Assembly: GCA_009363875.1 (NCBI GenBank)
Contig: CM018683.1
Span: forward strand, 39,392,804 to 39,456,803
Source of the DNA: Mikania micrantha
Taxonomy: Eukaryota; Streptophyta; Magnoliopsida; Asterales; Asteraceae
Length of the DNA stretch: 64,000 nt
Reading direction: 5' to 3'
This document shows positions 55,921 through 64,000 of the stretch, piece by piece. Numbering within the stretch: position 1 is the stretch's first letter; each line of letters begins with the position of its first letter. Under the pieces are notes generated by a model. The model saw only the letters and a program-made list of their open reading frames with translations, did not search any database and was not told the origin of the DNA. The position numbers and the translations under genes are program-made.

Positions 55921-58023
55921 TTAGATATCTTTAGTCACCCAAGCCTTTAAGGTCTTGAGTTTTCCATGAAAATCCATATACCGAAATTTAATCCATTTTC
56001 CAGTTGAAACTAAGGAAGTTTCCTTTGAAACTTTGTTTGTTTTTGGTATCCACAACTGTTCCCGTTCAAGTGCATTCTTAAGATAATACTTATCTTGAAT
56101 CACCACATTATTGTTAAACACCAAATTAGTCATTAAAGGTTTTGAAAGTTTCAACTTTTCTTCATCTGAGGCTTTCACAAGTTCTTCCTTGTTTTGATTT
56201 GGCATTTTATGTCTTTTAGGAATGAACTTTGAAACCTCTGTGACACAAGACTTGGCATTACTAACTTGTCCTTGTAACTCACACAGATAAGGACAATTAG
56301 CAATGATATGCCCTCTTGTTCCACACTCAAAACATATTCTCCTCTCCACAAACCTAGGAGAATAGTTTTGTACAAACCTATGGTTTTGGTGATTTACCAC
56401 TGGTGAACCATAAACCAATCTTTGATTACTTGTTGAACCCATATGAGTCAAATGTGACTTCTTAACACTTGACGTGGGAGACTCAAAGTTCAACTTTTCA
56501 CATCTTGTGGGACTGAGTGAAATCTTGTCTTTGTTCCAAGACTTTGAAGTATCATATTTTGATTCCACTCTGTTTCATGCAAATGATGATTTCACAACCC
56601 ATTTTGATTGAATTTGACGTTTAGGTTTTGAACTTGAAAAACCATTTTGCTTTGAAAAATTCTTATTTTCGTTCTTTGAAAACTTTTTAATTTCAAACAA
56701 TGAGGTTTTGAAAGAAACTTTCTTTTTGGATGATGATGCAGAATTTGAAACACACAGTTTCATATCATCAAAGATATTATTGTGAGAATCATCATAATCC
56801 TTATGAACATCCATCAACCCACATTTGTACAATGTCTCCTCATCATATTCCTCAAAAGTACAATCTTCAATGATCGGAGGAATGTTGTTATCCGCACAAA
56901 TTGGAGACTTTCCCTTAATATTTAAACATTTAGAGCATGAGAGTTTAGAAAAAATACCTGAACTTACCTCTTTGTCTGAAATGATATGACGATGATCTTC
57001 ACTAACAATGGTAGTTGTTTCAGACAAAACATCATAGGCATCCTCATAAACACTCTCATCCTCCGTTGACACCACATCATCACTTGAAGTTTCATCCTTT
57101 GACTTCAACACGTCATCTTCAGACTTTTTCATCTCACTTGTGATATCAGAATCATCAAGAATATGTGTATCTTCAGTTACCTTACATCTCTCATCTACAA
57201 CTTCATTCACCTGTTTACTATCTTCATCCATTTCAGGTTCATTTGTTTTATCAGATTCTGACATTGAAGAATCCTCACTCTTTTCTTCATCACTACTTTC
57301 CATATTCAAATTCACACTTGTCTCAATACAATCTTCAGTTTTCAGATCATCTTCCGTTTTTCCATCAACATCTTCTTTATCTTTTTCAACACTCAAAGTA
57401 GCCTTTAACATGTTTCTTTGTTCATCAATCCACGAGAAATCAATAATTTTCACAATCCATTTTCCGGTTCTCCTTATCTCCGATTCCATTTTATCAACCA
57501 CATCTTTGAAATTCATTAATTTGACATGATGAATGATTTCGGTTTCCTTCATTCTTTCAACAAAACCTCTCCATCGACAAGGTAAGAATTGAGTAAACTT
57601 CTCAACGATTTGCCCATCAGTGATATCAAACTTAAAATATTTCAATTCTTGCATAAGTGGTAAAAGACGATCATAAGCATCATTGATCTTCTTTGCAACA
57701 TGATTGTTATATGCAAGTTGTAACAAACTCCACTTTGCACATGAATGTGGCATTTGTTCAAAATCAGTTTTCTTAATATCTTCAGAAATGATCACTGAAA
57801 ACAATTCACACAATTCTCTTTCTTGATTAAATTCAGACATTTGATCTTCATTCAGTTTCAAACATGGTTTCTTGTATTGTTGGTACAATAACTTCTGATA
57901 ATTATCATCCGCTTCAGCAATAAACGTTTCGAATGTGGATCTCCAGTTCGGATAATTTTCCAAATTGTCCAACACATGTCCATTGTTAGCCAACCATTCC
58001 ACGTTCCAGTTCTTGTATGTCAT
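55921..58023 (-). pseudogene. Gag of element Y with one nonsense codon
   Basis: The two open stretches (58023-56575 and 56568-55921) share one frame and are separated by a TGA at 56577-56575, giving about 700 codons. The start is MTYKNWNVEWLANNGHVLDN. The N-terminal 220 residues follow the UBN2-type gag pattern (NYPNWRSTFETFIAEAD, LLPLMQELKYFKFD, FTQFLPCRWRGF). A long acidic, serine-rich middle (residues 225-350) is followed by one CCHC knuckle, CFECGTRGHIIANC, and a tail GKWIKFRYMDFHG that parallels DGKWIDVWIRDSMG in element A gag. The stop is at 55923-55921. One recent nonsense change in an otherwise open gag fits a mobilised, non-autonomous family. Confidence 0.92.
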
Positions 58024-58912
58024 ATTTAACTTTTATGTTCAGAACTTGAAAGTTTAACCTCTCAAAAATAAAACAGCTCAAAGTTTAACCTCTCAAAAAT
58101 AAAACAGCTCAAACTTCATCTAAACGTCCGAATTAGGTCTTGAAACCTATCCCAAATGATCCGGAAGACCCAAAATAGGTAAACAAGGTTTACTTGAACT
58201 TTTAAAATGGTATATTTCTTGCAAAACTCTTCGAACAAACCTATTAGAGGTTCTCCCAAACCTTTTCACAAACCTTTTGAGGTTTTCACGAACCTTTTGA
58301 GGTTTTTCACGAACCTATTGAGGTTTTGGCGAACCTATGAAGGTTTTGGCGAACCTAGGAAGGTTTTGGCGAACCTAGGAAGGTTTTTGGCGAACCTAGA
58401 GGTTCTCACGAACCTATGGATGAATCTGGACACTCCCACGAACCTATGGATGAATCTGGACACTCCCACGAACCTATGGATGAATCTGGACGTTTACACG
58501 AACCTATGAACGAACCTGGACACTCCCACGAACCTATGAACAAACCTGGACACTCCCACGAACCTATGAATGAACCTGGACGTTTCACGAACCTATGGAC
58601 GAACCTGGACAGGTTCGGCTATCAGATTCGTCAAAGGTTCGTCTGATCGAACGAACAGATCTGAACTTCACAAAAATGGCTCTAAAATCTTCATTTTTTG
58701 GAGTTAGAAGGCCTATGAGTAGTCAAAATCTTCGTTTTTTCGAGGCGCATCTTTCTATCGGATCAAAACTTGAAAAAACTTGATAATTTTTCGTAGATCT
58801 AGCTTTTTGTTGACAAAAACGTGAAGAACTTCAAGAACACCTTCAAGATGATGAACTTTCTGATCAAATTACTTGAGATTGATGTCCAAATAGTCGTAGA
58901 ATCGAGCCTAAC
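58024..58912 (-). other. 5' leader of element Y with GAACCT repeats
   Basis: Bases 58230-58400 carry many AACCTTTTGAGGTTTT and GGCGAACCTAGGAAGG units. Bases 58408-58588 hold a 30-bp tandem repeat (ACGAACCTATGGATGAATCT plus GGACACTCCC), six copies. Short ORFs over the repeat are by-products. The motif is the one in Y's own LTR. Confidence 0.88.
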
Positions 58913-58924
58913 GCTCTGATACCA
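58913..58924 (-). other. Primer binding site of element Y
   Basis: TGGTATCAGAGC on the minus strand, one base from the LTR start at 58926. Confidence 0.95.
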
Positions 58925-58925
58925 C

Positions 58926-59546
58926 TGTAGATTTGAAGAATCGATCACGAAATCCTACGATTCGATTATAAACGTGCTGAATCCGTTTACAACTAGATTT
59001 GGATCAACAATAACATTGTAATATATCATCATAAATCTGAAATCTTCATTAATATTCAAGTGATTACAAAGAATCAAACGTGAAATACAACACTTGAATA
59101 TTCAAAAGAAGCTAAGATGAAGAGAATTTGATGAATTCTTGATCTTGATTCTTGAGAGAGAAGTCTTGAACTTGTGTGTGTGAATTATGAGCTCTCTACC
59201 TTCAAGTCTTCAAAGGTCTACCTATATATAGGTTTCAAAGGTTTGCCAAAGGTTTGTCAAAAGGTTTGCCAATAGGTTTGCCAAAAGGTTTGCCAGCCAA
59301 ACCTATAGGTTCGCCTGCCAAACCTATAGGTTCGCCTGCCAAACCTATAGGTTCGCCTCCCAAACCTATAGGTTCGCCTGCCAAACCTATAGAACATGTG
59401 TGCACCAAACCTTTTAGCTATCAATCATAGCCGAACCTTCTTGGATCTTTAGTCGAACCCTTAATCATATACAACAAACTACGATTTCATATACAACAAG
59501 CTAGGTTCACATTAAATGCAGCTTTCACACAGAAAGTGCACTAACA
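58926..59546 (-). repeat. 5' LTR of element Y (right copy)
   Basis: It is 621 bp against 579 bp in the left copy. The extra 42 bases are two more units of a 21-bp repeat containing AACCTATAGGTTCGCC (59290-59395). TATA on the minus strand is at 59230-59223. Confidence 0.92.
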
Positions 59547-59548
59547 CC

Positions 59549-60240
59549 ATCTACCATTAGCCGAGTTCTCGTATAACAACAGTTATCACGCGAGCATTGG
59601 TATGGCGCCGTTTGAAGCTCTCTGTGGTAGAAAATGTCGGTCACCTATTTGTTGGACCGAGGTCGGTGAATCGCTGATCACTGGTCCTGATATTATTCAA
59701 GAAATGACTGACAAGAGTCACCAGATTCGCGACAATCTGGTAGCTGCTCGCAGTCGACAGAAAAGTTACGCGGATAAGCGACGAAAACATTTAGAGTTTG
59801 AAGTTGATGATTGTGTATTAGTCAAAGTATCACCTTGGAAGGGAGTTGTACGATTCGGGAAGAAGGGTAAGCTTTCTCCATGTTATGTTGGCCCTTTTAA
59901 GATTCTTGAACGGATCAGGAAAGTTGCCTACAAGCTGGAACTTCCTCCTAAACTTAGTAATGTACACCCGACTTTTCATGTGTCCAATTAAAGAAAATGC
60001 TTAGCTGATCAGGATCTTCAGGTACCACTCGATGACATTCGCGTCGATGATACCATGCACTTCGTTGAAAAACCAGTCGACATAATGGACCGTGAATTTT
60101 AGAAGGTCAGCAGCAGTAGAATTCCAATTGTCAAAGTACGATGGGAGTCGAAACGTGGTTCAGAATTCACCTGGGAACGGGAAGATCAGATGAAGCTTAA
60201 GTACCCACACTTATTTACTGCGGTCACTCCAAGTCGAAAT
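59549..60240 (+). pseudogene. Element H integrase end and chromodomain-like tail
   Basis: It continues the integrase that is inverted at 41660-43046. It reads LPLAEFSYNN, MAPFEALCGRKCRSPICWTE, VDDCVLVKVSPWKGVVRFG, YVGPFKILERI and LSNVHPTFHVSN to a TAA at about 59989. Beyond it, in frame, come RKCLADQDL, IPIVKVRWESKRGSEFTWER and DQMKLKYPHLF, a chromodomain-type tail of chromoviruses. A further TAG lies near 60100. The ORF is therefore broken but easily recognised. Confidence 0.92.
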
Positions 60241-60257
60241 TCGGGACGAAATTCCCT

Positions 60258-60271
60258 CAACTAGGGGATAC
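60258..60271 (+). other. Polypurine tract of element H
   Basis: CAACTAGGGGATAC directly before the LTR start TGTAACATC. Confidence 0.7.
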
Positions 60272-63236
60272 TGTAACATCACTGTATTTCAAGCATTCTG
60301 TTACATAAATATTTGTATTGTTAAGACTTGATATGATAATTTGATGATTTGTATGAACTATTGGATGGTATTATCACTGGTATACAGTATTGAGAACGTA
60401 TATTATCACTATGCATAAACCATGGGGAAGTTGGCTTGAAATATAACCAGACTGATCCACATAGTTTATTACAGTTAATTTAATTATGAGATGAACTTGT
60501 TTTGGTTTGAATGGTTTGAAGTTCTTGGTTTGATCACTAAACATAGCCAAGGACACATGGTCATGGTTTATCGAAATGGTGGTGGGACGGTGGCTGGATA
60601 GGTTGCGACCTACTCCTACATATGCCCTATACATAAACTTATTTCGGTCTATCATGGATGTGTCAGTGATATGGTTTAGTGGGGTTTGGATTGGGAAATT
60701 GATAACTAATGGGTTTGATTAATTAAATAATGGAAAGCGTTGTTAAAATAATCACACGATGGTGAGGTTACGAATATAAAATTTAACGCGAATATTATTT
60801 CAGATTTATTAGATCTAATAATGTATTCGCGTAGGTGATGATTCGCACGAATATAATTATTAGGAATAATATGCTGAAACGATATTCCTATATCGTAAAT
60901 TGAATCAAAATACGATACGAACGATGAATTCGGAAAAGTGACGATCTTTACGAATTCGTACGAGAGTAACACGTTTCGATGAGATAATCAAAATAATATC
61001 TAATGATATTAAATTAATAAAAAGAATTTGAAATCGTTTATTAGGAATTACAACCGTAGACGAATTCGAATACAATCATTTTATTAATTAATTGATTTAA
61101 CGGAAATAAATGAAATCATTTTTATCAAAACGAAATCAAATTAAAAATATTTTGTAATACGAAATCTAATTATTAAAGGTTTCATGTCTTAAATATATTT
61201 TACAAGAACAATCGAACATTTAATAATTTTTAACGCGAAATAAACGAGACCGAGAACGCGGGAACGAAACGAGGTATTAGAAAGATGAACTACTCCTTCT
61301 TCTTCATTTTTACACTATCATTCTCTCTCTAGAACCACAAATTCATCACCCTACTCTCTCTAACTTCTCTCTACGACTTCTCCTTCGTTTCTCAACCATT
61401 TCGCAAGATCTTGGTGCCAAAACGTTCGTGTGATGGAGGAGAATAAGAACCCACAAAGATTTCGAGGATTTGAACCCGATTTGAAGGTAAATCGAGCATT
61501 TTACTTTGTGGTTTTCTTCTTTAAACAAACGGCTTGCATCTTTACTTGTTAAACGATTTATACACATTGAAAACCCTAAAACAAGTTAGTATGAGCGTGC
61601 GGAAGCCATGGATGAACCTGCAACATAAAGAGCTTGATGATGATGATGATGAATTGCGGATTTGGTGTGGATGGGTCTGGGTTCGCTGGTGTAGAAGTCA
61701 CGAACCAAGGAGATTCGCCCAGGGAAAAAAACAGCTGCGAACCTGTGGAAATTAAGGCTAGCCGAACCCTAAAGTAGCGAGCCCATGACTGATGAACCTT
61801 GACCATTTCCGAACTAGAAGTTGCCAACCATGTGGACGAACCCTAGGTCATCATCGAACCTGGAAGTCGCGAGCCATGGAAGCCACAAACCATGCACAAC
61901 CGAACCTTTAGGTTGCGAACCTACGATGACAATCGAACCTATACCCATCAACGAACCAGTGAGCTACCGCACCTGTGTGTCTGGCCGAACCTGTGTGTCT
62001 GGCCGAACTTTGGGCTGGCTGCACCTTAGGCTGGCCGAACACCTGAGCTGGACGAACCTTTATGAACTTTGGGTAATCAGCAAACCAATGGGTACCCGAA
62101 CTTTAAGATTTTCCAAACATGGAACCTTTATTCGATCTAACCCACATGCAAACGAAATTAAGACCATGGCTGAATCATGATGTTGTTGTTGAGCCTTAGG
62201 TTTTGTTTTGAAATAAGAGAATGGGTACGTGAGCACATATAACTTGGGATAAACGAAAGAACACTTGGTGGGGTATATTCATGCATGCATGGGCAATTCT
62301 AAGTTGTCACCTTTTTATAATAAGAATAAGTTTAAACTTAAGAAAATTATGTAACTTGAACAACTCACGGAAAAGACCTAAGTTGAATTTTCTTAAACTT
62401 AATTAAATTCGACAACTTAAAATATGTTGGTTAACTACCATCAACATGCATGCATGCAACTATGAATGTATATATATGTGTGTGTGTGTGTGTAAGGTTT
62501 ACCACCTTTGCAACATGTATAACTTCTATGCTTCCATTAAAACCATCATAAAGTAGTTGATTAAACTAACTAGTATTAAACCTATCTTCAATGATGAGAA
62601 TAGGAAGTCTTAATGATTATCACTACAACTTAAATGATAAACCTAAGTTGGTCGTACACCTAATAACTAAAAGACGAATGGATATAAAAACTTAATGATG
62701 ATCACACATAGACACTCATGAATATGAAACACGCGTTAAGTACAGGTTGTTGAAATATCTTTGATTTCACATAAGTGAGCGCGCATTTTGCAAAAAGACT
62801 GAATCTAAGGCGTTTAGGTGAGTTCTCATAATCTCCTTTTTAATCACTTTGCTTTTTAAACTCGGAGGTGGAACATGTATACCAGATTTATATTATTTTG
62901 ATAACATATGGGTGACACCCGAATTATATCTATGATATCCATACTATTGGATTATGATTGTTGATGGATTTACATGGATTATCACAGCTCCGTGAGTCGT
63001 TGTTGGATGAGTTGACTTCGGTCCTACGCAATGATTGAGTTACTGTTGTTTAGTTAATTTAGCTAATCTTTTGTGTAAATTGATGTAACTAAATCATGAT
63101 GAACATGATTTTTGTGTAATTACTTTGGTTGATTAAATTGATATGTGATGATTTATTTAGATGCCCACGAGCTTATGAACAATCTACACATCGCTTGTGG
63201 CATCCTGAGGTTGCCGCCATCGGTCGAAGTGTTACA
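60272..63236 (+). repeat. 3' LTR of element H, about 2.97 kb
   Basis: It begins TGTAACATCACTG and is taken to end GAAGTGTTACA. The start matches the first nine bases of the solo LTR (4122) and, reversed, the end of the G1 LTR. It shares with them the GGTGGGACGGTGGCTGG to CATATGCCCTATA box (60579-60645), a CT-rich tract near 61320-61380 and a GAACC motif cluster (61680-62110). The right end is less sure because no second copy is in the window. A TG microsatellite lies near 62477-62494. Confidence 0.75.
61680..62110. repeat. CGAACC motif cluster in the H LTR
   Basis: About twenty copies of CGAACC or CGAACT (the reverse of GGTTCG), many as GCCGAACC, lie at 15-30 bp spacing. The position matches the clusters in the G1 and solo LTRs. 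Confidence 0.8.
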
Positions 63237-64000
63237 AATCTGATGCGACTTTGCTGGTGGCATGAGATGCCGTGATGCAACCTTGCTCTAGCCGTATTTT
63301 GTGTGTAGTGCCTCCAAATTTTTTGTATTGTAGGCAATATATAGTTAAGACCTGCACTAGTTGACGAAAATTGAATTTTTATCTAAGAATTCTATGAACG
63401 TTTTATTTGATAAGCAATTATGACCTTTATGGACTATAAAAGCTAATTAAAAGGCCATAAAAATGACAATTCAGATAACATGTTTAATTAGTTAAAGTAA
63501 TTTTAATTCAAAAATATTGCTAACGGGTCGGTGGTTTCAATTAATGCAATATATTGGTAGTCCACATAATGAGAATCCGATACGTTTATTTAATTGGTAA
63601 GCTATAATTTCTGCTTATGTATTTTCTTGCAATAGTTCCAATCCCTCTAATCTCAAACCATGAGCCACATCGCACATGAGCCACATCGAATCTTTCATAT
63701 TTCAGGTACCCAATTTATTTTTGTGTTAATGATATGTAATACGCCACATGCCCCATTAGTGATGCATGCATTTAATGTATATATGCGTGGGCTGTCAAGA
63801 GGTAAAGTAAAAGTGCACTAATTTTAACGTTATTTTACTATTTTATGAAAGTAACGTTAAAAGGTTGGAATGATTAACTTTGAACGATAACTTTGAGTCA
63901 GGAACTCCTTCGGAGAAACCTCTCCATCCCAACTGGGATAGGGGTAAGGTTTGACTCCATTCTTCTCCCAGACCCTACTGAATATTGGCAATTGTAACAA
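63237..64000. other. Right flank, unassigned
   Basis: It has no credible ORF. The end (63895-63990) has CTCTCCATCCCAACTGGGAT followed by AGGGGTAAGGTTTGACTCC, which resembles the body of some plant SINEs, but no ends or target copies can be seen before the window stops. Confidence 0.3.

Larger units (their letters stand above)
43047..59546 (-). mobile_element. Gag-only Sirevirus-type element Y, in element H
   Basis: The LTRs are at 43047-43625 (579 bp) and 58926-59546 (621 bp). The primer site on the minus strand, TGGTATCAGAGC, lies at 58924-58913. The minus-strand polypurine tract, AAGGGGGAGTA, lies at 43636-43626. The internal region, apart from inserted G1, is about 4.8 kb and holds leader, gag and a long 3' non-coding part. 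Pol is missing from just after the protease motif. Flanks are TCAAT (43042-43046) and CCATC (59547-59551), which do not match each other but do pair with those of X. By eye the LTRs differ at a handful of bases plus two 21-bp units. Confidence 0.9.
39631..63236 (+). mobile_element. Chromodomain-type Ty3/gypsy element H, 5'-truncated, rearranged
   Basis: It starts within gag at the junction with the CACTA remnant and runs through protease and reverse transcriptase (to 41163), an inverted stretch of reverse transcriptase, RNase H and integrase (43046-41660, now on the minus strand), the integrase end and chromodomain-like tail (59552-60240) and the 3' LTR (60272-63236). It is interrupted by solo LTR X and by gag-only element Y. 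The element resembles Tekay/Del-type chromoviruses. No 5' LTR is present. Several catalytic residues are changed, so it is dead. Confidence 0.85.

Noticed and set aside
58416..58646. Frames over HEPMDESGHS-type repeats on both strands
   Set aside because: By-product of the 30-bp tandem repeat in the leader of element Y.
63354..63359. CACTAG as the right terminal repeat of the CACTA remnant
   Set aside because: Six bases are too few, no partner was found on the left, and orientation is wrong for a right end.

Overview
This 64 kb window is plant nuclear DNA made almost entirely of transposable elements. I see no host gene, tRNA, rRNA or CRISPR array. The Ty1/copia Sirevirus-type elements with a third, env-like ORF, the chromodomain Ty3/gypsy element, the CACTA (En/Spm) TNP2 remnant and the hAT-type element with 8-bp target duplications point to an angiosperm intergenic heterochromatin region. 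A eudicot, perhaps a composite (Asteraceae), is my guess from the style of the elements; nothing here fixes the species.

Left block (1-36722): a decayed Sirevirus on the minus strand (element B). Its 5' LTR is at 36192-36722 and its 3' end lies beyond base 1. B has been entered twice. A gypsy-type LTR of about 4.1 kb remains as a solo LTR at 4122-8194, with a perfect TGGTT duplication. A second Sirevirus on the plus strand (element A, 13138-36049) sits at the start of B's gag. A was itself entered by a young, apparently complete copia element (N, 18910-26996, minus strand, duplication GTTGG, uninterrupted 1338-residue polyprotein) and by a 1.0 kb hAT-like element (27694-28707).

Right block (36723-64000): a broken CACTA transposase gene (about 37600-39630) runs straight into a 5'-truncated chromodomain gypsy element (H, plus strand, 3' LTR 60272-63236). 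H carries a Sirevirus-type solo LTR (X, 41169-41659) and a gag-only Sirevirus (Y, 43047-59546, minus). The 1387 bp of H pol lying between X and Y is inverted, and the target duplications of the two insertions are swapped between them. Y is in turn entered by a gag-only gypsy element (G1, 43839-54325) with two 4259-bp LTRs and a perfect CTCTC duplication.

The most interesting pattern is not a gene. Each Sirevirus here carries its own short palindrome, repeated many times. The motif is CATTCGGCGAATG-like in A, GATACTAATAGTATC-like in B, and AACCTATAGGTTCG or GGTTCGGCGAACC-like in Y and X. In every Sirevirus LTR the cluster lies just upstream of the TATA box. In A and Y it recurs in the 5' leader, and in A and B it recurs in the long non-coding stretch before the env-like ORF. 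The same two motif alphabets also turn up in the unrelated gypsy LTRs. This looks like a family-specific cis code and is the best candidate here for an undescribed system.

Only N looks able to make all its own proteins. A, B and H have lost catalytic residues or reading frames, and Y and G1 both lack pol and would depend on relatives for movement.
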